The translations under genes and the position numbers were made by a program. A stretch of DNA of 64,000 nucleotides. It comes from Porpolomopsis calyptriformis (lineage: Eukaryota > Basidiomycota > Agaricomycetes > Agaricales > Hygrophoraceae). Location: contig OX621172.1 of NCBI GenBank assembly GCA_951640195.1, positions 496,001-560,000 on the forward strand. Direction: 5' to 3'. A model generated the notes under the pieces. The model saw only the letters and a program-made list of their open reading frames with translations, was not told the DNA's origin and made no database searches. How positions within the stretch are numbered: position 1 is the first letter of the stretch; each line of letters starts with the position of its first letter. This document shows, in pieces, positions 1 to 11,341 of the stretch.

Positions 1-491
1 GCCCCGCCAATCACCCAGGGTTTCCAAGGAAAAGGTGGACAGAACCGGATGTTTCCTCAAACCCTAAATTCTCATCATTCATGATCCCAGGACTCCACTC
101 GACACCATGACATCGTTCCAAACGGATACAACATTGGTCGGGACTGGCTCGTGAATCGTGCCACTTCCGGAGGTGAACGTGATGGCATATGGTGGAAAGC
201 CGATGTTGAATGGCGCAAAGGACTGCTTCAGCCTGGAAAAGAAGGTTGCCATCTTCTCCCACTCGTCCACTGTCTTCGGTCATTTATCCCATGAGCTCAC
301 CAGGTGTCAATCATGGTATTGTCCAGGACGGTCTCGTTGCCATCCTAACAGTTCATCGATCACCTCCTCCACGATATGCCGTCTGGCTCAATCATCTTGG
401 ATTTCCTTCTCATGCCGCTTACGCTCTTTCAATAACTGCATTTCTATCGGACTTGTTTTATATGTTTATCGTAGCCTTTAGCAATATCTAA
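1..491 (+). CDS. 3' end of an unrecognised secreted or membrane protein
   Basis: Partial gene; the 5' part lies outside the window. An exon appears to begin after an acceptor near position 90 and reads HDIVPNGYNIGRDW. A donor after PGKE (about 229) joins an acceptor near 297, and the last exon reads GVNHGIVQDGLVAILTV and continues to a TAA at 489-491. The phase fits. The C-terminus is hydrophobic (about residues 25 to 2 from the end), as in a membrane anchor or GPI-type signal. I do not recognise the family with certainty; the alternating NGYNxGRD and NHGIxQDG blocks look like a conserved fungal family. Overlapping minus-strand open frames are shadows. Confidence 0.5.
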
Positions 492-596
492 CGATATAGC
501 TATTTATGAGCATCCATGTGCTATACACCCTCCTGTATCCATTTATCTTCTAGAAGCATCCCCTAATCCACGTCTATAATCACTGTAATGATCAAT

Positions 597-1636
597 CTAT
601 CCACTGGCTTGCTTTACACGAATACTCTCCCTATGCAACTCCACCCTTTTCCATTCTTGTTCCAACCTAGGGTCGCATTGATACCATTGTTTGTGATCCA
701 GGAAAACTGGCCGGAAGCGTCTCGGATAAAGTTCGTCATCATCGGACGACGGGGACGGGATACCAACATCCATGACGACGCCGCTGTCGTCTTCCCATAC
801 GGGCATGGCGTCTACCGCAGCTGGTTGAGGAGAATGATGCGACGGGGGACTTGCCCGTGTACGAGACGGGCCAGGTTTGGAGGGTGTTGCCGCCACCCTC
901 CGCCTTTTGGTGGGGCTTTCATGGTCCGTAACCAGCGAAGATCGAACAAGTTTAAGAGTATCCTTGAACTCTCTGGGAGTGAGACAGGAAAACGTTCTTG
1001 CAGCTTCCTCCGAGACATCATCATTCCCAAGACTAATATGAAAGATTGAGGGGCGGTATCTCGACAACCGGGCATGACTTACCTTTGAGATGCTAGGTAG
1101 GCGCAGGCGGCAAGGAAACCATTGGAGCGAAGGCGATCCTCGGGGTCAATATTTAGCTGGGCTTTTCGCAACAGAGCCTGAGCCGCTTTGTAGGTCTCGG
1201 GTTGGCTGCAGATCTTTCTCAGCAATGGATTTTGATTGGGAATAGACGGTGTGAGCTTAGAGGGTGATCTTTCTGCTTTCCGTTTGACCGGGTGGGATTC
1301 AGACTCGAAAAGCACCGATCGCACAATGGCAAGCGTTTTGGCAAAGTCTCTCGGCTTGAGGCAAGAAGCTGTTTGTGCCGCTATTTCGGAAATCTCGTTA
1401 TTGCGAAGCCTGAGTACAAAAGATCATGAAGCATCCGGCTGACGACGCGTATCACAAACTCACTCTTGAGACGCAAGGTAAGCACAGACCGATGGTAACC
1501 CAGTGGAGTGCGCCCCAACCTCATGGCCAGATCCAGGGCCAGTTTTCGCTTGGGCTTTACGTAGGAATGACTGTGCGGTTTGATAGGTTTCGGTGCTCTT
1601 TCCACAAATTCTCTTCAACAAATGGTCTTGTTGCAT
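597..1636 (-). CDS. ORC6: Origin recognition complex subunit 6 (ORC6)
   Basis: Subunit of the six-protein complex that marks replication origins in the nucleus and helps load the MCM helicase. Three exons were joined by eye: start MQQDHLLKRICGKS at 1636, introns near 1404-1465 and 1035-1084, stop at 597. The protein holds two TFIIB/cyclin-like halves of the same pattern: a KRIC...ETYxxAQxxLRKAQ helix block, CAYLASQ, then a block ending in KPRDF or TPREF. This doubled helical core is the hallmark of ORC6. A basic, Ser/Pro-rich linker with a KRRR cluster follows, then an acidic stretch and a C-terminal helix rich in W, R and E (HKQWYQCDPRLEQEW), where metazoan and fungal ORC6 contact ORC3. It is the downstream neighbour of NAXE on the same strand, 88 bp apart, with its own start. 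Confidence 0.82.
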
Positions 1637-1724
1637 GGTCGTGTTTGTCTCAATCAGTCTTCACACAAAGAGCAGGAACGTAGTGCAGTAAAAGCTCTGA
1701 AAGCGTGTTCATACATGTCATTCC

Positions 1725-2770
1725 CTACAGTTTTTGTGGTTGTGGCAGCTCGACGATCTGGTCGCATCCAGGATACTCAGCAAGGTCAAGTTGGAATTTC
1801 TCGGCCAGCGTTCTGGAACCTATTCAGCAATCAAAACAAAAATCGGAACAGATCCTCTGCGTACTTGGAAATAAATCTCCCGCCAAGAAAATGCTTCCCA
1901 GTGAAAGATTTTACGCCCTCTTTCGGTGCAGTCAGGCTCACTAGGACATTCGGGATCAATCCCACGCCATCTATGTCACCTTTCTCGACATCCCAACCCG
2001 ATGGGATGTCGACAGAGACGATGGGTAGCCCAGAGGATATAATTAGCCGAAGAGCCGAGTCAAAAGGTGCACGAATAGGGCCATGGAATGAGAATCCGAA
2101 TATTGCGTCCAGTATAACATCAGAAGATGCCAAAGCAGTGCGCAGGGTTTCAGTGTCAAGTGAAGGCGGTAACGTTCTGATCTTCATGGTGTCGCAGCGA
2201 GTTTGCAAACGCTTCATGTAGGCTTAGATGGTGAATTGATCGAAAATATTGAACAAAGTCACACCTTGTAAATGTCCTTGGATCCTGGCTGCAAAGCAAT
2301 TGCATACTCAGTATCCAGCGACGAAGGTGATTGACTGTGGTACCTTTGGCATGTAAATCGTTGGTGTGTACCCAAACATACCTAAGTAACATGACCGTCA
2401 TTGTCATGTCGTTGAAATGGTGCGTTACGAACTAAGGTGGGACGCAGCAACCAGTCCATCGCCGCCCTGATTACCGGGACCACAGCAAACGAGGACGCGA
2501 GGGAACTGATTTTTGTTGTAGACCCGAGCTACTGACTGGGCACACGCAAGGCCAGCTAGTTCCATCAACTTGGTGGATAGGCGGGTCAATTGGCGTTAGG
2601 ACCTTTATATGAGACGGTCAATGGAAGCATTTACCTGATCAATACTCCATCCCCCAGTCGCGCTCATGAGCTCCTCATCAATCTATTAAGAAGTAGGTTA
2701 GTATGAAATCAAATGGCACGGACTGGTTTACTTGTTGTGCGAGCCTGGCAGAAAGATATCGAACAGACAT
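1725..2770 (-). CDS. NAD(P)H-hydrate epimerase (NAXE, YjeF N-terminal family)
   Basis: Repair enzyme that interconverts the R and S forms of damaged NAD(P)H hydrate so that a dehydratase can restore the cofactor. I chose the start at 2770 because it gives [13 protein letters not shown], which joins [16 protein letters not shown] as in other NAXE proteins. Further exons give a Gly-rich phosphate-binding loop ([19 protein letters not shown]), [11 protein letters not shown], then [28 protein letters not shown] and [21 protein letters not shown]. The final exon reads [20 protein letters not shown] and stops at 1725. Length is close to the usual 230-250 residues. At least five introns are needed, all with in-phase GT-AG borders. 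The start lies only 13 bp from the left edge of the duplicated block that begins at 2784. Confidence 0.9.
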
Positions 2771-3474
2771 CGGCGAACAAGTCGCGGGGTTGCAACTGCA
2801 CGTACCCATTTCTCGCTCTCAAGATACCTAGCCCAAGACTAAAATCGCGAACCCGTTTAGCAATGCATCTGCTGAGGACGCACGCACCGACTGCTTGTCC
2901 TTGGATGATGAGGCATTCTACTACTCTACCTTTCAAATGCCTAAACTTAATGGTTTCGTCTATCTGCAGTGCAATTTTACGAACATGATACATGTTGATA
3001 TCCTTCGGAGAGGTTCTGTGATTTCTCTTCCATGGAATCGATGTTGACTTGTGTAAATGGAACCCTTCATACACCACTCTCGATTCTCTGCAGTACATGA
3101 CTCAACCACGACTACTGAGGTGTCGGACACCATTATTTATCCGATTCGGTGCATTGCCTACGGATTTCCTGTGGGTGAAAGGGCGATGGTATCGTATTTT
3201 TTCTTTAAACTCATGTCTACGTCGCGAACTAACCATGTTGTTCTTGATAGCGATACTCATTGCAGAAGGATGCACTCGTGAGGCTGCGCCCTGCGACAGT
3301 ACATGAGTATTCGATAACGTACAACGAGCAGTCTAGACTTATCGGCATTTCCGAATCTGTTCAAAGTGTCAACATACATACGATCATCACCTTGTGTGGC
3401 GCTTGAGCAACCTCTTTCGAGATTCACATTTCCGCAGCCCCTCCCTTCCTCCCCAACCCATTCTCCGCCCAACC

Positions 3475-6400
3475 ATGCCATCGCAAGTTGTTAGAGAATT
3501 AGCTGTGTTCAACCCTTTGCGGTTACAGACAGATACAATGATCGCATTTTCCATCCGCGAACTCGAAGCATGGGCCCAAGAGCCCGACTTTGATTCCCTA
3601 ATCGATCGTGTGGTTTCGCAACCCACCCTGCTCGCTTTTCTGATATCAGGCAAGTTAATCCAATGGTTATCGCAGCTAATGTTTTACCTTTTACGCAGCT
3701 ACGAGAAATGAATCGCCCGTATCTCGCAAACTGCTTCACAACTTCCCAACAACACCCCAAGCTTTCAATGGCTCGCTTTCCGCTAGGGTGCTATCGACCT
3801 TATCCCAATTCATGACCGCCTTGCCCTTTGATCTACCAGAAGAAACTACGCATTCGTTCGGACGTTATCAAAGGACCGTGGAGTTAGCGCAACACGCATT
3901 ACAAGTGCTCTTACTCTTCATGGATAAAGCCCGAGGCGATCAATTGAATAGCGCATATAATCCCCTTTGGCCAATCTATCATCTTGGGTACCGCATACCA
4001 GGTACACGACAGGATGCAGAGAAGCTTTGTGTTGACATCTTGCGTGACCAGCGGCGCATTCTCGAGGTAGGATCCGATGAATTGTTGCAATCGCCCACTA
4101 GATTTGTGTCAAACAGTGTTACTCTTCAACTCTTCGTAGAGCAGAGGTGTCCGAATTGGCAAAACGGGCGTATATTCCCTCCTACATCGGAACCCAGGAT
4201 GGGGACGGTGAAGAGGCCCCAAACCAGGTTTCCACTGTGGAAGGCAGGTCAGTAAACGATGAAGGCACATTTCCATACCCTTCAGTCCAGCCCATGAGAG
4301 AGGCACTCTATTTCGACAGCCCTGAGGCTTTAGGGGAATGGTCGATCCTGATTTCTTCGCGTGCAGACAAAGACTTGCGTGAAGCCCGGAGACGCGATGC
4401 CAAGTCATTCAAGATAATTCTTAGCAAGATCAGGTGAGTTGTTGTGTCTGCTCATATTAATGATGATTATACTCTTGCGCAGGGCTCTGTCGAGAGGCCA
4501 TTTCTCGACTGACAATCAAAGGCGACTGAACGACTCCAAAACTCAAATAGCAATTTACGAAGCAACACTCATCCGAGACTTACGGTTTGTGGTAAGCATT
4601 ATGATATGATATGATGTTTGATGTTCTGATGTGCAGATTGACATTCTTTAGTATTTCATCGACTGTATTGAATTTGACGATGTGAGCATATCTCTGGTTT
4701 TTGATATATGAGCTGCCTTGATCAAGGAAAACTAGTGCGAAAAACAAGGTTCCGTTTATCCGCTTTGAATATGCATAGTTTCTCATGAAGTAGATAGTCA
4801 TTAAGATCTTCGGAATTTACAAGCGCTCCCAGCTCGATAGCCGATTCTGGAACCTGATGAGCCGTCAACTTGCTAGGAAGGGCAACGAATACGTCAGAAG
4901 GTATGGAATAAATGAAACGAATTTGACCCTTTAATCCACATTCAATCTGTTTCATAGATGTAGGTTCCGAGGTCCGCCCAAATCAGATAATAGTGTTTTT
5001 TCTCCTGCCCGCTTCCAGACGCAACCAGATAGTTCTCCTCACGAGCTAGAATCTTTATCTACAGGAGTTGACTTCTCGCGGGAGGACTTGAATGAGGTGA
5101 TAACCATCTTCCCCCCTTACTTGTGCACCCGATTTGTTGATTTTCAAATCCCTAATAGGTCCATGCACTCGTGGGGTATGTTCTATACACACACTTGTTC
5201 CTCGCGCTGAATTTTTCGATAGCCTAGGGAAATATGTCTCTGTTTCTCAGGTACGACGTAGAACCCTTCTCTTACATTTTCCAGAAAAAAATGTTGAATC
5301 GTAACGTTGTACTTGAAGGCTCTTCTATATAGTGAGTTTCCCCTTCCATCTCAAACTCCGTTATCTGGTTGACATGGACAATTGAGGTATCTTCGCCGAC
5401 CTGGATATCCAACATGTTTTTGAAGTCTCGTGTGTTCATATTCTTGACTGCAGCGGTGAAAATACTTTCTGAAATTCCTCCATCCAGCCGCCGAGAAATG
5501 GAGATTATAGAGCATCAGTCTTCTTGCTATGTACTAGGACGAAGTGGGACTGGGTGAGATTCGATGCTCTGATCAAGGTTTGCTGATGAATAATCGAATT
5601 TAGAAAAACAACTACCATGGTTTTCAAGATGCTGTCCATTGAGAGGGGATGGGCCGCTCATCCTGGTGGTCTACCTAAACCTCGCCAACTGTTTGTGACG
5701 AAATCATCGGTACTGGCGTATAAGGTGGCAGAATACTTTTCTAAGCTCACAAACTCGCTGCGTATGGCGTCTTTATCTCCTGAAGAGCTCAAGGATCTCG
5801 CCAGAACGACACACAGCAACTGCAAAGAAGAACCATTGATTAACAAACAAGATTTGCTCAGATGGCAAAATAAGCTTCCAACCCGCTTCAGCTGTCTTAG
5901 AGATGACCACTTCCCCCTTTTCGTCAGCTTTGACCATGTAAGCACTCTTTATGTGATGTATATCTAAAGATTGAGACTTTCGGTGCCAGCTCTGCGAGTT
6001 GCTTCAAGGCGACATTATAACTAGCAATAATTCATCTGTTCCAAGAGTTACGGGTACATCCACACAGTACATGATTCCCACATCGCGTTGTGGAGTCTTT
6101 GTTTCCTACCCAGTTTTCAAGGAGTCATATTGGCCGCACTTCTCGACATTCATGAATAAAGGCCTTGGTAGGAAGCTTTTTTATCTGATAGTAGGGCCTA
6201 TGTTCAACGAATTACAGATCCGTTCTTGGTATTTAACCAGTTTTTAGGTGAGCCGTGCTACCACTCTGCAAGGATTCTTTCGATGTATCATCTATACAGG
6301 TGTCATCAGGGGATCTGAGGCAGCCTGGAGGAACCCGCGTTGTTACATGACCAGAAACGAATACGAAAATCTCAGTGGTCGGTCATGTTCATCTATTGAA

Positions 6401-9400
6401 TCTGCAAGGAGGAGTCAGATATATACAATTTTTGAGTCATATCTCAAGCAGAAACGGAACCGTGGTGACTATGATGCTGCTGATAGGTAATACGCCAATT
6501 CCTCTAATATTCTGCAAGCCTTACATGACCACAGAGTCTATGGTATATTGGACTATTGGCGCGAATCAAATAATGGCATTCCTGGAAATCAGGTTGACTA
6601 CATGTGAGCATTCCTTCCTCCATGAGTTGCGGCACCTGAGGTATCTGGCAGATATGTTGATGAAGCACAAGACAACCTTCTGGTTGACGCTTTGCGTGAG
6701 ACTCAATGTTTGTAACGCTAGCATCTCTGATTGCTGTTCTTGTAGTTCTGCGAAAGCTGTGCAGAAATCCTGACGGCTTGTTTTGGGCTGGTGACACAGC
6801 CCAGACAATTTCTGCTGGTAGTTCATTCAGTTTTAACGAATTAAAATCTTTCTTATTCCGATTTGAGGTGTGCATTTCCAGACTTGGAATGCTTAATGCT
6901 AACATTGATTCAGCGAGATTTCGTACCCAAAAATAAATTCGGGCCCAAGCCACGAAATGGACCGCAAATGTTTCACCTTCCCAACAATTATCGGTCTCAC
7001 GCAGGTATTATCAACTGCGCCCAATCTGTCATTGAGATCATCCTCAATCTGTGGCCAAATTCAATCGATGTCCTCGCATCAGAAAAAGGGATGGTTGATG
7101 GTATTAAACCTACCTTCTTCAGCAGTTGGGATAAAAACAAAGATCAAGATGAGGCCGCCCTAGAGGCAGCCTCGGAAAGGTTCCTTTTTGGCGATTCGTG
7201 AGCTCTCGTGCTATATCTGCAAGTGCAAATGCTTATTTGGACGTCAGCGAAAACCACATTGAATTTGGAGCGCAGCAATGTGAGCCAGTGCGACAGTATG
7301 AACTCTAGACCCATTTACCAGTTGACTTCAGGCATTATCGTTCGTGATCAAGCAGTGGTAGATCAACTCCAGAAAAGTGGAATCGAATGCACTGTTATGT
7401 TAGTATCTGCGACCTTTATCTGCTGCTGAATACTAACATTTTCAAAGGACTCTGTACGATACTAAGGGACTAGAATTCAATGACGTAATCTCATGTGGTT
7501 TTCGTCCTCTTGTAAAAGTGAATCACCTCACACACAGGTCCTCCTATATAACTTTTTCCGAGACTCTGTCGCCAGCGCCTCACAGTGGAGGGCTATTCTA
7601 AATGCCCTGGGAGAAAGTTCCATGTCTCTGCCACGTTTTGATGAGACCCGTCATGCTACTGTGTGCAGCGAAGTAAGTTAGCCTCCCCTGAACTTGATTT
7701 ATTTCCGCTGACACGGCCGTTAGCTGAAATCCCTGTACGTTGCCATTACAAGAGCAAGGATGAACTTGTGGATCATTGATTTTTCGGAAACATGTGAACC
7801 AATGAGGGTATGTTTGTTATTCGCATTTACTTTCATCAGCTGATTGTCGCAATAGCTTTTTTGGTCTAATAGAAATCTCATCCAGCATGGCTCTGTGAAT
7901 ACGAGCTCTCGGCACCTAGCAGCAACATCTTCTAAGGTGGAATGGGCAGCGCAAGGAAATATATATTTCGAGAACGAACTTTACTCCAGAGCCATGGCCT
8001 GTTTCGAGAAGGCATCGATGCATGACAAAGAGGCAATAGCAAGAGCATATCATCTACGATCTGAAGCACAGATGATGGCCTCAGGATCTAATGGTCGCAG
8101 AATGGCATTCACTAATGCTGCAATCGCCTTCCAAAAATGCGCACAGTTGGAATCCACGGTAACTAAGGAATACTTGCGTGCCTCTGCTGAATGCTATGAA
8201 GGTGCAGGATGTCACCGCAAGGCTGCCAAACGTTACAGGGATGCAGAAGCCTTTGAGCTTGCTGCCCAGAAATACTGCGACTGTGAGATGTTCGACATTG
8301 CCATCCAGATTATAGATGATCACAAGAAAGTGATGATCGCTGACGTGGTAAAAAATATCATTCACAAGGCTCGCCTATCTTACTTCAATGTAAACAATCT
8401 GACGTAAGATGGTTTTTTCCTCCATTCCTTCTTGTTTATGGGTCATTTCTACAGCGAAGTTCTCAAGCTGTTCCCCTCTTGCGAAGAAGCATTAGATTTC
8501 ACGAAAGAGCATGACCTCCACGAATGCCACATTAATCTTCTTTGCCACATGGGTAGGTTTGCGGATGCAGCTGATCGGCACCTCTCCCAAGGACGAAAGT
8601 TAAAGGCGATAGAGCTTCTAATCAAAGATGGAAGCAAGGAATCTATGCACCGTGCAAATCGATACATTCTCCAGAACTTGTGGTGGGATCTCTCATTCTG
8701 GAACGACCAGAAATCTGCCCAAAAATGTTTACGAGGAGATAAACTGCTGGGATTAGCTACGATGCTGGATCCCACATTCCAAAGCTCAAATGATAGTGAC
8801 GAGGTATGTGGGAAACTTTTGCTTTGCTTTTTCCTTAAAAATACTCGCCTTGAAGCTATCCATGTTTTACGCACTTCGTGAGGATTCTGCACAACTATGG
8901 AAACTCGGAGAAAAATTTCATCGTGACCACACAAATCTACCAGCCGCAGTCGTCTGCTTCGACCACATCTTCAGCAGTCATTCACAAGTTCATACCATGA
9001 CTAGATGTGACTTTCTTGCTACCTTCAAGGGATTCATTGCTTACGCTGGAATCCTGAAAAGAATGGCATTTGATCGTTCACCCGCCGAAAACCAGTCAAT
9101 CCAAATGTTATTTACCTTTTCCAGCCCAAAAAAGGATCTCTGTGTTATACCATCTTGTAGCTTTCTCTATGGCCTGCTACAAGATAGACGTACGCCCTCC
9201 ATCTCATCAAATAATAAAGAGATGCAGGTATCGGCAACCCACCTGCCAATGATACTCAAGCAAGCTATTGGAAGTCACATTCGGGAGAGGATGTCCAATG
9301 TAATGATGGAGCTTGAATCAGCTGTAAAAGATGCCGAAGAGTGGTCCTTATCTGCAGCTCTGATTCTCATCAGGCAAGTTGTACAACTCACAATTCTGGG

Positions 9401-10778
9401 ACTGGCACACTCAAACCGCGCTCCTTGCAGGTACATCATTCAACACCAGCTCCCGGTGGAAGCTATTGCGCTTTGCAACTTTATTGATTGCATCTGCGGG
9501 TTCTTGACCTTTTCGATGTGTGGTCGAGATGCCTATCTTCCTCCTAGCTGGTACACAGAGGTTTTTCGAGCCCCAGAGAACAACAGGGAAAGAGACACTC
9601 GTCTTGTGTCACTGCTTATAGCGCCTGTAAAGGAATTAATGGAAAAGATCATTCACTCTGGCGCAGGTCCGTCTTTCCATGTTGCCTAACTGACTTGGAC
9701 AATGATAATGGCCAAGGTTACATTCATCTCGTCTCCTCAAGTCTGCGCAACAGAGATGGCTTCATTTCTCGCATGTTCGTTTGACTTCTTTGTCTGATTT
9801 CGGTGAATTTCACTGAAACCACGCTTCCAGTTTTAGAGCTCTTTGTATCCGTGCGTATTTAATCTCAGCATTTGCACTCTAATTCATGCATTTTCATAGT
9901 TGGGCGCAACATCCCCAGATCGGACATTGGTCTCAAACTAGAAATCTTGCGACTCGTCATGTCATTGAATGAGTATTTACCCTTGTATCCTTTAAGTCAG
10001 AAGTGAGTCTGTTCCTTTGTTACCTGCATGATAGTTCATGTCCTTCATAGATGCGCCGAGGCGAGCTTGAGCTTCGTCGCACACGAGCACAAGGTCGACG
10101 GGGGATCAGAGATTGAGATGGACATTGTATTGAGAGATACAGGTGGCAACAGCTTCTGGACTTTTGCGAACATGGCATGGAGAGTCAGTCCTACTGAAGA
10201 AGAAGTCCACGCAGCAATTATTCTACAAAAGGCGTATCGCAAGAAAATCTCTCGCCAACAAGGACAATCCAAAACAGGACCACGAGCAACAATGGCTCGG
10301 TTGTATGGGGAGTGTTGGGAAGAGGCTGGCAGGATTGAAGGATCGTACTATCAGAAATTGTTTCTAGGTCCGCTTCCTCACCTTCTTCTTTGCCTGGAAG
10401 AGATCGCCAAACATATGGGTTCATCCAAGAGGGAGGTGAAGGAACAAATAAAAGAAGCCAGAAACACAGAGCTCTCGGAACTGACTGTGCGACAAACCGA
10501 AATAAGGTGAACTCCCTGCCATCATCTCTGCAAGTCTCGCTAACCAATGTGAAAGTAATCTTCTCAACCGCGTCATTCATCTTCAGAAAACTCTGGGGCC
10601 GAAGGCTGACCTTCATCAGAATGGTGATGTTGCGATGCTGGAAGCATATCTGCCGTCGGTGGAAGATATGGTTTCCCGGCTCCCATCGAAGCAGAGGGTT
10701 CGTCTACGTGACGATCTCGCTATAGCGATGAAGGGTATTTCAACCAGAAGATCCGCGAAGAAAGCGACGTTTGTATAA
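3475..10778 (+). CDS. TRANK1-like SF1 helicase with TPR-like repeats, copy A
   Basis: Very large multi-exon gene (my exon tally gives about 1,900 residues, an estimate). The N-terminal region from MPSQVVRELAVFNPLR is unrecognised. The SF1 (UvrD/PcrA-type) helicase core follows in order: motif I GRSGTGKTTTM (about 5535-5620, split by an intron inside the loop), DEAQD (about 6656-6673), GDTAQTISAGSSF, a NYRSHAGI box, KGLEFND (about 7470) and YVAITRAR (about 7737-7760). Downstream lies an alpha-helical TPR-like region (AMACFEKASMHDKEAIARAY and similar), then a C-terminal IQ-like motif (AAIILQKAYRKKI, about 10204-10245). This order matches the TRANK1 family; the function in fungi is unknown and I do not assign one. 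The frame stays open to TAA at 10776-10778 with plausible introns. Oddities are a GC donor at 3650, a possible GC donor at 9374 and a 13-nt exon at 4736-4748. Confidence 0.8.
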
Positions 10779-10879
10779 CTCGATTGTTTTTGTCTACTAC
10801 AATATTATTGATGTCGATAAACATCGGAGGCATTGAAATAGGATGAATACATTGATTGATCGATACATAAATCAGAGGT

Positions 10880-11337
10880 TTACATATGATAATTCATATA
10901 TTGAGCAAGAACCCAATGGAACACTCGCACTAATTCATAATCGCCTCGCCGATGTTCCTCCCAGCCATTTTTCTGATGTTCCGGTGAGCAGTACTTGACC
11001 AACTTGCACTTGCTAAAAGTTTGACTGACGACCTTGGTTGGGACATACGCACTGTCCACCCCACTGTGCGAGTCTTCGCTCTCTGTCGAAGGCGTTTGGT
11101 CTTCATTGAAGCAGACATCGCAGTCGATCCAATTGCACATCTCTCTGGATTTAATCCTTGGGCCACACCTTCCTCCCCGTTTTATGGAAAGGACCGAAGC
11201 GGTTTCGATGCCACTCCTTGGGAAACGGATCATCTCATAGTTGTCGATACAACAGGGGTTCGGGCAGCCACTGGGGAAGTCGTAAAAGATTTCCGCTGGT
11301 GACGAACAATGGATGTGTGAAGAGAATTTGAGAATAT
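10880..11337 (-). pseudogene. Truncated MYND zinc-finger gene, unit A
   Basis: Nearly identical to the 3' part of the intact MYND gene in unit B, but its 5' half is missing: similarity stops at the duplication junction (11337). Two further lesions hit the zinc finger. The Cys in QTCSKC of copy B is Phe here (codon on plus 11015-11017). An 8-bp loss near 10941-10952 shifts the frame, removes the final HxxxC cysteine and lets translation run on to a stop at 10880. The open frame continues past the junction to a Met at 11359, which lies in unrelated flank sequence, so that start is fortuitous. Confidence 0.85.
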
Positions 11338-11341
11338 TGTT
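11338..11341. other. Duplication junction, 4-nt filler
   Basis: Bases tgtt sit between the end of unit A (agaatat) and the start of unit B (gcggggttgc). They match neither the sequence right of unit B (20029 on) nor that left of unit A (up to 2783). This is consistent with end-joining, or with later drift. Confidence 0.6.

Larger units (their letters stand above)
2784..11337. repeat. Tandem duplication, unit A (about 8.6 kb)
   Basis: Direct repeat of 11342-20028. Both units begin with gcggggttgcaactgcac and end with gagaatat. Each holds a 5' flank, one large plus-strand helicase gene and the 3' part of a convergent minus-strand MYND gene. I saw no terminal inverted repeats, no target-site duplication and no transposase, so this looks like segmental tandem duplication rather than a mobile element. 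The 2784-3474 flank carries no gene I can support; short open frames in it are also present in unit B but are not conserved as coding. Confidence 0.9.

Noticed and set aside
2709..3098. 129-codon minus-strand open frame over the NAXE start and repeat edge
   Set aside because: It runs across the boundary of the duplication and is not kept in unit B; the NAXE start exon explains the only coding part.
11021..11302. Plus-strand open frames opposite the MYND finger (also at 19710-19988)
   Set aside because: They are antisense shadows of the MYND coding sequence, present in both copies only because the copies are nearly identical.
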